Below are positions 32,131 to 45,500 of a DNA stretch of 64,000 bases, piece after piece. A program made the translations under genes and the position numbers. This stretch comes from Branchiostoma lanceolatum (Eukaryota > Chordata > Leptocardii > Amphioxiformes > Branchiostomatidae). The notes under the pieces are model-generated. The model was not told the DNA's origin and made no database searches. It saw only the letters and a list, made by a program, of their open reading frames with translations. Location: NCBI RefSeq assembly GCF_035083965.1, contig NC_089731.1, positions 1,354,001-1,418,000 of the forward strand. The letters are read 5' to 3'. Each line of letters starts with the position of its first letter. Within the stretch, counting starts at the first letter, position 1.

Positions 32131-32880
32131 GTAATAGATATGCGCATGCATGCTGCGGAGCGAGCACTATGCAAGGCTAAAGTCAGACTTTTTTTGCCTT
32201 TTTGGTTACTTTTGAAATTCTTTTTTTAATCAATGTGTCTTTTGAGTACCCTGTAAATAGGATTATCAGATTGGTAAATCAGAAGCTGAATTTCCTTTGG
32301 TCTTATCTAAAAAATCCAATACCCATTGTCTTTCTGACAGCTGGTAGATCCTTCCTCACAAGCAGACAACTCCGTTTTCTTCTTCTTTTGTTCAAGCTGG
32401 TTTGTGGGAAAACGCCTGGGGCACATCGGACACGGCTGCCTGAGAAAGGAGGTGTACGCGTCCTTTAATCATTCTTTGTCCTAGAGGACTGGACTGTTTA
32501 GTTTATGAATAAGACAATGTTGCGATTCCCAACTTAAAAACGAACCCAAATTCGGACTGCACAGCATCGGAATCAAGCAATTAAAGAGGCGTATGGTAGA
32601 ATTTGGCGCCAAAGCTGTAAATATTCTGAATTTGGGAAAATCTTCATTCAGACCTGCATTTGCAAATAATTCTAAACATATGCCGATGGAGGTTAGACAT
32701 CCTGGTAATACGATATGCCAAATAACTGTGGGCCATTCTAGCCATATTCACGTCACATATCGAGGATGATTATTTTCTTGAGGTCTTCAATAAGGACATG
32801 AAAAGGACAAAAAGCTTTGCCGATCTAAGTTCAGCTGTGTCAAAAACTCAATCATCTGCAACCACCGAAGCTAAGCCCGT
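32131..32880. other. no recognisable gene
   Basis: AT-rich sequence. I see no gene, terminal repeat or tandem structure here. Confidence 0.4.
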
Positions 32881-32889
32881 ACGTACTAC

Positions 32890-33166
32890 TCTCCAAGTAG
32901 AGGAGTGGTTCCGGCTGGTTTTTGACGTGTTTTGGGGCGTTTTTGTCGGCCTTTCTACTTTGTCATGTTTCTTTTTTGTCTTTATAAACCCCACCTCTGC
33001 CGACACTGGCCCCGGGGCGGTGCAAACCTAGTTACTTCCATTGAAGAAAGGTGGTAGTGCCCCGAAGATTATAAAGACAAAAAAAAAAGGACAAAGTAAA
33101 AAGCCCCGACAAAAAAACCCCAAACACGTCAAAAACCAGCCGGAACCACTTCTCTGCTTGGAGAGT
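32890..33166. mobile_element. fold-back element, CTCTCCAAGCAGAG family
   Basis: CTCTCCAAGTAGAGG with CCGGCTGGTTTTTGACGTGTT on the left pairs with the right arm ending TCTGCTTGGAGAG. The interior holds a second mirrored pair around GACAAAGTA. It is related to 6619-6794. Confidence 0.8.
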
Positions 33167-33358
33167 ACATCCGTACTCGCGATCGGACTTCAATCGTTGA
33201 ACACATGCCTGAAAACATGTTTTTTTTACGTGTACGACCTCAATCCCACTAGTGCAAATGACGGCGGATCGACCACTTTGGTGGCGAATTGGTTTCGCGG
33301 CGAAACGTCTAGAAACCAACCCCATGGGATCGGTCTTTTACGTGCAGGAAATTTCTAT

Positions 33359-33740
33359 CTAATCAACCAATCAATCAGTCAAACATCAATCAACCAATCA
33401 ATCAAACAATCAATTAATCAATCAATCAATCAAACAACGAACAAACAAACAGAAAAAGAACGACCCAAAAGATTTCAGTTGCAACAAGACCACAGCACGT
33501 CCAGGTCAAAAGATACAAAAATTGAAGTTCTGCTGCAGTACCAAGGTCATACCAGGGGGCCCAAAACCGACCTTGAATTTCGGCTTCACAACACCCGCCC
33601 ACATACCAAATATCATTGTAATCCATCAAGAGGCTCTTGAGTTATGCTGACTGGAGTGGTGCGGAAACACAAACAGACAGACAAACAGACAGACAAACAG
33701 ACACACCCAAAACTATATCTCTATTTTTCATGGAGATAAA
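33359..33740 (-). repeat. AATC microsatellite and a dispersed repeat
   Basis: AATC repeats at 33359-33432 are followed, at about 33540-33740, by sequence whose reverse complement matches 52360-52510 (GGAGATATAGTTTTGGGTGT, ATTTGGTATGTGGG, GCATAACTCAAGA). A third piece is at 41795-41900. Confidence 0.65.
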
Positions 33741-34129
33741 TATGACACAATTAGTCGATGAGTAGCTACGGTTTCGCTACTTACGATTTTCTCGTTGGTG
33801 AGATTGTCGTCTGGAGATGTTCTTTCTTACACGTCTTCTCGGTCTAGAGACGAAAGAACAATAGTGGGGAAATGGGGGTGGAATGGGCTCAATGTATGTG
33901 TTTTTGCACACCAATTATGCAAATGTAGTTGTCTACTCATGTTATACAATCAAAGTAGTTGTCTGCTCATGTTATGCGATCAATCTATCTAGGGCATACA
34001 ATGTCTCATCTGAGTTCCGTCGGGCAGTTTTGAATCTACCTTCAACGTTAAAAGATCACTACCAAAAATATTTTATGCACATAGCAGAAAATGTTACATA
34101 CTGCGCTGTGGAATGTAGTTACGTTTCAT

Positions 34130-36650
34130 TAAGGTAAAGCAGACAACTATATCAATATTCATGAGTTTGTAACCTTTCGGATCGGCAATTTGTTCGTGTC
34201 CCATTTCAATTGGACTGTGTACTGTAGAAACAAAGGGCGTAGGCGTTTCCTGAAGACAACTTTATCAATATTCATGAGCTTGTGATCCGCTGCGCCCTAT
34301 TCTGTGGTTGAGATACTAGCCAGCCAAGCTGTGGACATTTTACCCAACCAGCCGAAAGTCTAGAAAAAAGTGAATGACTACATATTAAGAAAGTATTTGA
34401 TGAGAACTTTCATTGTCCTAACTGGCAATCTTTAATGCACCTGACAGAAAATGTTTGGGTACTGCATTGTAAAATGTAGTGTCTATGCTTTACTTTAAGA
34501 CAACACGGGACAATTCTATTGATATTCATGAGTTAGTGACCTTTCGGATCGGCAATTTTGCGTGCCCGTTTCCATTGGACTATGTCTATGGGATGTAAAT
34601 CCTAAGGGCGAAGACATTTCCGTAAGACAACGCCAGACAACTATATCAATATGCATAAGCTTGTGATCTTCTGCACCTGCACATATTCTGTGGTTGAGGT
34701 ACTAGCCGACCAAGTTGTGGTCATTCTACCATATTATCAACAAGTTTGGAGAGGACGACAATAAATACATATATGTATATAGACAGCGTTTGACTAACTT
34801 TCATTGTCCAAACTGGCAATCAATGTTTTATGCGCCGGATAGAAAATGTTGGGTATTGCATTGTGGATTGTAGTGCCAAAAGCCCTATGGGTTTCCAGAC
34901 AACGCAGGACAAAACTATATTGATATTCATGAGTTTATGACTTCTGTACCATATTCTGTGATTGTAATTGTGGACATTCTATATTACCGGCCAAAAGTCT
35001 AGGAAAAAAAGTGACTGAATACATATTTAAAAAGTATTTGACAAGAACTTTCATTGTCCTGTCATTTTTTGCATTGGTACTGCATTGTGGAATGCAGTGT
35101 CTATGCATTCCCTAAGACAACACAAGCCAACTCTATTCATCTTCATGAGTTTGTTACCTTTCGGATTAGCAATTTCACGTGGGTCATTTAAAATGAACAG
35201 AAACAGTATTTATTTATTTATTTCGATTTACCACATTTGTGGAAGGATTGACATAACAGGTGAACTATCACCTTTTCAAGATGGACCGTAAGGTTTGGAC
35301 CATCGCACACCGGGACATGCCCCTACTCTTTTTCGAAAGATGTGGTGGGTTCTTTAACGTGCGCGGGGTGTGGCTCTCCCCAAACACGGGACCTCCATTT
35401 AACGTCCTATCCGAGGGACGTTCCTAACCCTAGATGAGCTAGGTACTCATTTACACCTGAGTGAAGTGAGGAAAGTCGTGTTAAGTGCCTTTCCCAAGGG
35501 CACAACGTCGGGGCGCAAGTCCGGACATGTCTCTGGGCACACCGGGATACGAACCGGGGACCCATTGTTTGACAGCCGAGTGATCTACCACTGCGCCACA
35601 AGGACGCCACAGTTATTATTTTGATCACCAATAAATGAACTGTTTCTCTCAGTCTAAAGTCCAGACACAAATCTTCAATAAACATTGTTCATACATAGAC
35701 ATCATTTGACAGACTTTCATTAAAGCGTCAAATGAACAGACTACTCCTCATGTGAAAGTATGCCTATTCTGCACGTGGAGATCTCGCCATGTACACGTGA
35801 TCCCTCACCTGCAGCACACACCTGTGTTACTTACCTACTTACATGTACATGTGTCACTGCAGGAACTCAATTATTTGTTAACTCGTCAGGAAAACTACCT
35901 TATATCCTCAAATAATTAAAAAATGATTGCAATTTAGTGTTTTGATAATTTACAAATGCACTATATTCAGTTTTCCCCAGTTTAAAGTCTCAAAAACAAA
36001 CTTAAATGAACAGATGTTCATACATAGACAACATTTGACGAACGTTCATTGTGCTAACTGACAAGCACGATTGATGAGAAGCCCTTTAGGGGTATCTAAT
36101 TAAGATTCCATTTATTGTAAAGGCAGAATGGATTTAGGGCTGTGTTATTATGTGTGTACAACCCCACCATCGAAAGGGAAGGAGGGCTACATGTCAAAAT
36201 GTCTGACACGTGGGGAGGCCAGCCCTACTCGCGATCCAACATTAGCTCTGTACTCAAACAACATGAGCTAATTGACTCATCAACATCAACTTTGTTCTGA
36301 CTTTGTCTTATTTTTGTTTCCTATTGGACTATCCAAATTTGCCTTCGCCCTCCTGCATACATAGACAACATTTGACGAACTTTTTTTGTCCTAACTGACA
36401 AGCACGATTGATGGACCACCAATTTGCAGTATCGATATTCCGTTTATTGAAAAGGCAGAAGTGCTATGGGGATGAAATTTAAAGGGCAGACGATATTCTC
36501 TCAATTTCTTCCATGTGGAGTGAAATGTTGCTCCTCAGGAGGACATACACACAGATGATCATTCGTCCTCTGTAATTATGCAGTTGTCTGTTCATGATAT
36601 ACAGAAATTATGCTGTGTGCCTGTCATTCCAGAAAAAAACCTGAAACAAA
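34130..36650. repeat. degenerate large tandem repeat, units of roughly 350 bp
   Basis: Recurring markers are CAATATTCATGAGTTTGTAA (34153, 34520, 34920, 35140), CTTTCGGATCGGCAATTT (34173, 34545, 35158) and CATAGACAACATTTGACGAA with CTAACTGACAAGCACGATTG (35693, 36031, 36362). Two insertions interrupt the array. No coding sequence was seen. Confidence 0.65.
35290..35610 (-). mobile_element. tRNA-derived SINE, minus orientation
   Basis: The tRNA-like head begins near 35610 (GGCGTCCTTGTGGCGCAGTG). The B-box region is GGTTCGTATCC, followed by GGGAAAGGCACTTAACACGA and the distal CTCTTTTTCGAAAGATGTGG module at 35320. Confidence 0.75.
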
Positions 36651-37039
36651 TTTCCTATCAGTATTTTTCTGACAAAAGTACGTTTATACTTGATTAATAT
36701 CTATATGAAGAAATTTAAAAAAATAGTCGGTGATGCGATCCGAGTTGCCGACCATGGCCTTATGACGATTGCGTGCGTTTGAAGCAAGTAAGCAAACTAG
36801 AGCTATTTCTTTATTCCTTTATTTATTTGGGTTCATCACAATGTGCAAGTGAGGGCAAAACAGGTGCCTTAAGCACCTTTACACTTAAGACATCAACATC
36901 AACTGTTACAGTAAATCAACTTAGCATACAAATGCACAAATCACATTGTATACACAATATGTCACACATTACACATTATATACATTATTGGCATACATCA
37001 TTAATTACAATACGCATAATCCAAATATCATAGTCCCAA

Positions 37040-37467
37040 TATCATAGCAATTATACAGGTTTATAGCCTGACAAATCGCGCTCCTAGCGGCCGGCCGGTC
37101 CTGTAACCGCCATTCCCCTAGGTGGGTCAGTAACCTCCGGCCGAGAACTTGTGTAAACACAGGCTATATAGGGTTAGAAATTACATAATTTTCATACAAC
37201 TTCATATTATTCTACCATTTGTCAAATGAAAAGTGTCGATTTCAGGTGCAGTAGCTGACCTCTAACGTATATGGCAAGCTCAGAAATTTGGCTTGACACC
37301 GGTAGCGAAACCTATCATAACTGCAAAGTCTGTTTCGTCCCCTCCGCAGGCTATCTTAACAGTGCAGAAGCGACGTCTAGCGGCTGTGTGCAGCAGAACC
37401 AGTCAGTATTGCTCTGAGGAAGGTGACAGACGGCTACGAAAACATTGGCTAGGTATTAATTTGGCTG

Positions 37468-37470
<3 letters not shown>
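37040..37470. other. repeat-derived sequence without a gene
   Basis: A segment with GAGGAAGGTGACAGACGG and CGAAAACATTGGCTAGGTAT runs into the AC microsatellite. This end is reminiscent of a retroelement terminus, but I cannot assign it. Confidence 0.3.

Positions 37471-37544
<74 letters not shown>
37470..37544. repeat. AC dinucleotide repeat
   Basis: A perfect AC run of about 37 units lies 60 bases downstream of the Link-protein stop codon (minus strand). Confidence 0.95.
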
Positions 37545-37548
<4 letters not shown>

Positions 37549-37606
37549 CAACTTTTGCTATCCAGCTTCTAACATGTCTGTTGCTGGTTCCACCTTTCGT
37601 GACTGT

Positions 37607-40600
37607 TCAGCCGTCATCAGATCCGTTGGCAGGAATGCCAGGAGGGCAGAAGCACCAGGCGCCGGACGTTGCCCTCTCGCCACACGTGTGGATTTTTCTC
37701 TGATAAGTGCAGCCCAACATTTCACAGTTCAAAGCGCACCTGTCACATAAACAGAGATCATAGTTTGAGGTTGAGTTCATTGAGGTCCACAATTATAGCA
37801 AACTGAATAGTAATGCAAAATACCTATTGCAAGCCGGCGTCAACACACATGTGTTGGTTCGCACACCAACAGGCGGCAAGGTGGTCTTGTTCTTGACTCT
37901 AAACCTTCTTGGTTCGAATCCATAATAGACCCAAATGTTGAGCCTGAAGGAAAGACATTTTACACTAGACTCAGCAGGTGAAAATGAGTACCTAGCTTCG
38001 GTTAGGGACGTTAAGTCGGAGGCCCTGTTTATGAGGATAGCCCAATTTGGAGCAAGTTTAAGATCCCACCTCACTTATCGAAAAATAGTCCATCTCAGTG
38101 TGAGTGGAAGAATTAAAGTCCGGGCTTATGCAGATTGTATTTACTATATAAAGCTGGTGTGTTATGCGTTAAGGTTGCTACCGGTTATGAGAAACAATCA
38201 TAAAGAAACTAACACAGCCTCGAGAGTCGGTTTAATGTACTGTTACATTTGACAAAATAAAGAAACTAACCCGGGCGTTCGCATTGGAAAAGCAGCGATC
38301 TTGTCTGACAGCCACCCACACGAGCAATGCTCAAACCCTTTCAGGAACAACAAGTGTAGATGGTAGTAGGACGCCAGGACACCACCTTTCTTGTTGCATG
38401 CTTGTCCGGCTTCATCGTAGCCATATTCGTATGGGCCTTCCGGTGCCACCAGGTATAAGATGCGCCCTGCAAAAAGCAACAAGGTCACTTGGCTTTATAC
38501 TGATGTTTACACGACAGGCCTAATTATAATGGTACTTCTTGTTAGTCCACAACAAGTAGATTCTATAGATGACACCGTCTGCAAGGGTTGTCGAAGGCAC
38601 AACAAAACAAGGAGAAAGGACAAATACGTTTAGTTCAACTCGTAGAACATATTTTCAAAGAGACTATAGACGTTGTAACAAGAATTGAAGTGACATTAGT
38701 ACATTCAATACTACTACACGAATTTTTTTTCAGTTGGCCCATGTACATACCCTGGTTGGAGGCTGCCGCACAGAACTCAGCATTCCCATCTGGCATTTGA
38801 GTTGTGACGTCTTTCTTCTGCAGCCGTTTCTCAAGGGCAGATAACTGGTCTTGAAGAAGAGCTGATCGATTCTCAAGGTTTTCCTCAAGAACTGATACTT
38901 CGTCCTTAAGATCTTTGAAGGCTGCTGAGAAGTTCTCGAGACGTCCTCCAAGGATCGATACTTGGCCCTTCATCAGACGACTGACCAATGCTGAGTGATT
39001 CCTGAGGTGTTCCTCAGGGGTCGATACTTGGTCCTCCAGTTGGCTGATCATCGCGGAGTGATTCTTGAGACGTTCTTGAAGGGTCAAGGCTCGCTCCTGA
39101 GGATGTGTGTTAATCGTCCGATTGGTTATCAAGTTGGTCTTAAATCATTTTCGAGCATTTGATAAGTTTCCAGCTAGGACCAGTCTAAGAGTTCCACTAC
39201 CCAATGCATTTGCCAATTTGTCATATAAGACTGTTTGGTTGGACAAAAAGTATTTTGATCAACAGTCAGGTTACGTCTACATGATCTATTCAGACATCAG
39301 GTCCAAAGCAAAAATATCCCCATAGTTTTAAAAACAGAAATATCCCCATAATTTCAAAAACAGATATATCCCTATTGTCTTACACAAAGGTATCATGTTA
39401 TTCATCATATTGTTGTAAGTCAACTCCTGACAGCATAGGCAAAGACAAAAAGGCCACGAGCCTCGGTGTAAACATGTAACAATTCAGACCTCTGACCTCT
39501 CTGTAACATTTTTTCAATCTCAGCTCTCATTCTTCGCTAAGTAACAGTGTGGCCTAAGTTGTGACTGTATTCAAGCCTAATTAGTACAGTCATGTGCTAA
39601 ATTGTAAATTATTGTATTGCATCTATGTTTGTTAAGAGCATTAGAACAGGACTATTGGAAGACTAGTGGGTACTTCAGGTATGTCTTTTTACTTTTTCTA
39701 TTTGATTATTGGAGATCATAAATTAACAAACAAACCGTCTCGAATCCTGGATGTGGTGAGCTGATATGCACCAGGAGGAGTATGAGCGTTGCCATGACGA
39801 CAGTTGTCTTGACAACGCCAAACAGACGAGAGAATGGTATCTTCTTCGCCAACCAGTTGTATGTATGAGTGACACGCCTACGCAAACCATTTTCTTCCAC
39901 TGCCAAGTCTGCAATAAACAGTGGTGGTTGTGTAATACTGTAAATATTAAAACATTCGATGTGGCTTTATGTCAGACCTCTCCACTGCGAATTCATGACA
40001 CATCGAGTAAGAATCCCTTTTGTAGCTACTGTACTGCAGAATTATTTCAACTCACAACTTAGAATTTAAAAAAAACGTGAAAATCTACTCTTTCCTCCTA
40101 CCGCAAAATAAAGCCACCGACAAAGTCAATGCATTTACAATGTGACGAAAAATTATATTGCTATGTTGCTTGATCAATTATGGTAACGATGCTTACTACC
40201 AGGCAACAACATTGGCAATTTCGTGCTAATCTCAGAAAGGTCTGTGTTATTATCGCCGATGAATTCTTAAAAAAGATCCACGTTCACCGTTCAAATTCTT
40301 TTTGAATTAGAAAAGAAAAACATGGCCGAACCAGACTAATCTCAGACACTGCTTCACGTGATCAATCGATATGTTGACGTAGCTGTTTTTAAAAGACGGG
40401 AATATGATACCTCACGTAAGACACTAATCAAAGACGTTCGATTACAAAATATTATGATTTGCACTTTTGCACCCCCAGTTTTTTGAGGGCATGTATCAAC
40501 ATTTCAATGACATGTGTACAACGACACGGATACGATCATTGTTCTTTTGGGGGTGGGGGTGGGTACTTGACACCTTTAGCAAGAAACGGATCAGCAAACG

Positions 40601-40926
40601 ATCATTATCAACAGTTTTTGGTGGGCTAGCTTTGATTTTGCATAATCTGAATATCATAATTTTGTGATGTTAAATTCATTACTTTTGCACCATTCCTCAA
40701 ATATCCTCAAACAGTACTGACCTGTAGACGCATTGTTGCCGTAAATGGTGTTGTCTTGAAGTTGTTCAATGACGCCTTGTGCAACAGCTTGGAGATCTCC
40801 CCCAGTCACTCTCTGTCCTTCAGTTTTGCCCTGACCCTGTCTTCCGTGCGGTCCACAGACACTTCGGTCAGCCTGTAGGTCCGCCTGTAGGCCCGGGACG
40901 GGGGTATCCACAGGCTGCTGAGCCAT
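37607..40926 (-). CDS. type II membrane protein with glycosylated coiled-coil neck and Link module (gene 1)
   Basis: Exons: 40926-40722, 39908-39736, 39096-38751, 38466-38271, 37739-37607. Phases (1, 0, 1, 2) agree and the product is 350 aa. The cytosolic part (1-96) starts MAQQPVDTPVPG and has N-T-I-Y (Tyr62). TM is about 97-117 (LFGVVKTTVVMATLI). Residues 127-241 form a coiled coil of 21-residue units, each with an N-x-S sequon (NHS, NHS, NFS, NRS). Residues 242-350 form a Link module: GRILYLV, then YDEAGQACNKKGGVLAS, the hallmark GFEHCSCGWLSD, FPMRTP, and in the last exon paired cysteines ending GAWCFCPP. Link modules bind hyaluronan and share the C-type lectin fold. A type II Link receptor is unusual, since CD44 and LYVE1 are type I. 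Donors GTTTGT (exon 2) and GTTAGT (exon 4) recur in the paralogs. Confidence 0.85.
37860..38010 (+). mobile_element. degenerate tRNA-derived SINE
   Basis: GGCGGCAAGGTGGTCTTGTT, a B-box-like TGGTTCGAATCC, AAAGACATTTTACACTAGAC and GAGTACCTAGCTTCGGTTAG keep the order of parts. It sits in intron 4 of Link-protein gene 1. Confidence 0.65.
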
Positions 40927-41984
40927 CGCTAGAGGAAAGCACCTAGAACGATGAACGTTTGTAGCCTCTTACCAGGCTCTACGAGTTGGGCTTTTTAGGC
41001 TTATGGTGTATTTTTCTGATGGCATAACATTCCGTCGCCGCCGTTGCGTATTTTCAATAATGTTCTTGTTTTCTGATGGCATATCATTATTGATTATACT
41101 CGGTTTGTAGTGGGCCGTCTCCGTTGGACAAACCGACTATAGTTAGAAATTATAGGCCATCATAAAGAAAAGCAAGTTATAACCCCCAACTCGCAGAGCA
41201 TGCTAAGGAGGCTAGGGTGATGTGATAGTCTGGGAGGTCCCTACTCTGGAAATTACATGAAAGTATTCAACACAGACGGTTCATGGTATCGTGTGGGCGA
41301 GAATCAATGAAATCATGTCTGGCTCTACTGTAGTCATTTGTAAACAGATAACGTTTCCAACCAGTATTCTAAGTTAATGCCACAAAGAATAAAACTACAA
41401 CAAAAAAACAGTAATAAGTAAGCGGAAGGATATACGAATAGGAATGGTAAGTCATCAAAATAAATTACTAACGAAGACGACAGCTTGTTTAACAGAACTA
41501 CAGACATGACTTCAATGCCTCTCCTAACAACATGAGCAATATTGAATACTTTCATGTAATTTGCAGCAGAGAAAGTCTTCAGACATATACAGCTGCACAT
41601 AGTACAATGCTAAACTTTCTTCCAACAATTTGCACTTACAGTTACACAGCCAAGCATTGCAAGTGGCAAAGTTCTTTCATCATCTTGCTATCATGGATAC
41701 CCACGTCCCAAGAATCTTAGACGTATAACTTGTTGTCGCCTAGTGTCGGTATCCTCACCAGATGTCTTTTAATAACGCTTGGAACAACAATGCTGTGTGT
41801 GTGTATGGACAAGATAACCCGAGAAAGCCTGGATGGATTGTCTTGATATTTGGTATGTCGGTAGGTCTTTAATAAATCTCAAAATGATTAGATTTTTGGC
41901 CCCCTTATTTGCATTAGTAATGGGGAAAGTTTAAAAATACGCTGTACTACATGATAAGACCATCTAACATATAGCACCTAAAAA

Positions 41985-42120
41985 GTGAAGTTGGGAAAGT
42001 CGTGTAAAGTGCCTTTCCCAAGGGCACAACGTCAACGAGACAAATCAGGGGACCCCGGATTTGAACCCAGGGCCTCTGGGTTCAGGGCCAAACACCTCAC
42101 CATTGCGCCACCTCGACGCC
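41985..42120 (-). mobile_element. tRNA-derived SINE, minus orientation
   Basis: The head starts near 42120 (GGCGTCGAGGTGGCGCAATG). The B-box region is GGGTTCAAATCC, and AAAGGCACTTTACACGACTT marks the conserved tail. Confidence 0.75.
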
Positions 42121-42542
42121 ACTGATGACATCATTTGCATGATAAATGGGTAAGACTCATTATAAAACATCAGTCGAAAAGGTTAAAATCTTTTGGCAAA
42201 GGTATGAGGTCGTAGCTCATGTAAGTGTAGGTCGAACTGTTGTTGCTGTTGAACATACTTTTAAAAAGTTTCTTGTTTAGAAACAAATGAAAACAGGGAA
42301 GGTAGACATGATTTCAACAATCCTCATCTTCATGAACTTTCGGCGTTGAATAATTTTGATGCAATTTCTATTGTAGCAGAGCTCTAGACTATCAAAGTTG
42401 TTTGTACAACTATGACGTGGACTTGCACGTGGTTCATGTATAATCATATGATCACGCTAGACGTATCTTTGCAGTGTGTTTTCTGGTATAACTAATAAGT
42501 ATTGCATCTTTAGTTCGCCATTCGGTGAGACATCGCACAGTC

Positions 42543-45500
42543 ATGGCGCAGCAGGCTCAGGACTCTTCCGTCCAAGTTCCTCAACCAGACGAAACTTACA
42601 CCTCCCTCCTGTCCCGAGCACAAAAAGGACGGCAGAGGACCCAAGACACCACCGTTGAGACCCCTCAACTAGATCGAAACAACGACACCGGGCCCCGAGC
42701 ACAAAACGGGCGGCAGCAGGCACAGGACACCCCCGTCGAGATCCCTGAAGCAGACCGAAACAACGACACCGGGCCCGTAGAACCCAGCGGGCAGCAGGGC
42801 ACTACAGACGAGATCATCCAGCAGCTGCAAGTCAACTCCATGTACCAATCAGATGGGTACCCAGGTTAGGAAGACATCATGGTCCATTTCGCAATCATGA
42901 TTGTCTTTGCCTAATTGTATATTGTACTTTGCCAAAAACATTTTTTCTTACTTTTCTCGTTTTTTTATATCAAGAAGTTCAAGAATGAAAAAGAGAGAAC
43001 AATTGAAAAATTCGTCTGCTTCTTTCCATGGAAATTCTCCCAACAAGGACCACTTTCCTAATTCTCTAAACCATTTCTCAAAAATATTTTCACTCTCAAG
43101 AATGTCTAAAAATTGAAGTCCAAATTTCATGTATTTATTGACTTCAAGATTATTTTTCTTGTTATGTTGAAGAACATTTTGAAAATCTGCCTTTTTTCAG
43201 AAAAAAATTTGTTAGAAAAGATTACTTAAGAAAAAAATCTTAACTCGTGGACAAAATGTTTTTCTTAATCACAAAAAGTTTTCTTCTTTTAGAACAAAAT
43301 GTCTGTGTATAATAAGAAACAAGAAAAATAAGAAAATGCATCTTTGGTAGTGTAAGTCTCCGCCAGGCCTTCCTACGGGGTAAGGGATCGTAAAATTTGG
43401 CAGAAAAGGGGATAACTGGAAGGATAGTCAGTCCATGGTAAATAATAACATGAAACATATGTTATTGCTGACATAGTAAGCCATGCTGTGCGCTCGCGAA
43501 TTTTAGAGACATCAACGTATATTGCAGCCATTTTTTTCTTCAAAAATTACAGCTACACCTCGAAAGAAACTGAATTATTATATTACTGGTGATCAGATGG
43601 GTCTTGTTTGTTCAGAGGCATCCAATAGCGTCTTGGACTAGGTTACAAGACACACACGGATGCGGTGAACGCATTCATACGGACATGTTTTTTGTTATTC
43701 GTAGCTTTTGCATATTTTTTTAGACATTTTCGTTTGGTTTCAATGTATCTTCATTTCAGGTGAACCATGATGCTTTTTCAAGTAGCTAGTAGTAGTGCAA
43801 TGCAGCTTCGCTACAGCTCGCGTTTTTGGCCAAGCACACCGGGTCACCCCTACTCTTCTCGATAAGTGTGTTGGGTTCTTTTACGTGCAGAGTTTTGACG
43901 CTTGAGGCTAGTGCCTGAAGCTCCCTCATACACGGGGCCACCGGCTTTACGTCAGCATCCGAAATGAAGAATGCAATCCCTTACAACATGTCCGAGCTGG
44001 ACTTGACCCCAAGGATCGAACTCGAGCCCTAGGTTCCACGGAATTTGATCCAGATGGCGAAGCAGCGGGGTTGCGTTACCGCTTGTGCCACGGGGACATG
44101 AAGATGGGATTTGCGATGTAGTTGGACTATTGCAAGTTTTGTGAAGTAATGTGGAATGGAGATTACAGTCGTATTTAAGAGAATGGAGTATCGTTGATAA
44201 TGGGTTTTATGTTAAACTTCGGTCGGGATAACTTTCGATATGGTTTTTTCGGATGGGTCTTGATATGTTACTGCTGTCATGCAGTACGCTCGCGGAATTT
44301 AAAGACATCAACGTATCTTGCAGCCCATGCAGCGAACGAAACTGACTTGCGCAGTCGTGTTACTCGCGCATATGGGTGGTTGGTGACGAAGATGTCCTGG
44401 TCTCTGTTGTTTGGCGTCGTCAAGGCGACTGTCGTCATGGCAACACTGATAACATCTGTGACACTCTTCCTGGTATGTATCAATTATTCATATCAGGGAC
44501 CTGTCTTGGTTAATCATTGTATATTGCTGTTTGTTTGCCTCTGAAAATGGAATTGTTAAATGATTCATGCAAAATATTATGATTCATGCAAAATATTATG
44601 ACGTCATGATGACGTAATCAAGCTCCAGGACCAATCGGCGCTGGTGAGCCATCTGCAGAACCGACTGCTGACCCAGGAGGAGCACATCGAGCTTCTCGAG
44701 AACCGATCAGTTGTGGTCAGCCGCCAAGTGGTGACCCTTGACGACCGCCTTGGGAATCGGTCAGCATTGGTCAGCCGGCTACAAGACCAGGTCTCAACCA
44801 ACGACGATCGTCTTGAGAGCGGCTCGGCACTGGTCAGTCGTCTAGAGGGCCAAGTACGCACCCTTGAGGGACGCCTTGAGAACCGGTCAGCAGTGGTCAG
44901 CCGTCTGCAAGACCAGGTCTCTACCAACGACGACCGCATTGACAGCGGGTCTGCACTGGCCAATCGGCTGCAGAACCAAGTATCGACCCTCCAGAACCAG
45001 ATATTGGCCCCTGAGAATCGTCTGGACGAGCAGAAAGTCATCCGCTCTCAGCCACCTGCCCACGACGAACGCCTGGTCAGCCGGCTAAAGGACCCTATAT
45101 TGGAACTTGAGCATTGTCTTGACGAGAAGGAGCGAGCCACACACCCTCAGCCACATGTCGACCGAGACCAATATCCTTCAGGTCCGATAGGGGAACGGGG
45201 CAACCATCAGACAGATGAGGTAGACATCGGAGATGGAAAGTCAAACTGCGAGCGAGGTTCGTATACAGAAGCATTTCTGGGGGTGGGGGACCTATAACCG
45301 CTACTTGCACTTGACTGTACCCATACTTGTACCTGTGCTTGTTGCCAGTTCTACCAAAGTCAAATCAAATCTCGCTTCCAGGAATTCATGTGTACTGAGT
45401 TTCCTTCAACACATTATGCTAGCTGTACGTATTGTGCAGATATGTGTAGATACATGCAGTCAGAATGTATCTACACATTTATATCTTATCCATACATCTG

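Noticed and set aside
31697-32167. 156-aa minus-strand protein and its counterpart at 51536-51832
   Set aside because: The frames are conserved only because both lie in copies of the same repeat unit, and both strands are open. No domain or start context supports a gene.
37293-37703. 136-aa plus-strand frame
   Set aside because: It runs through the AC microsatellite and over the antisense of the last Link-protein exon.
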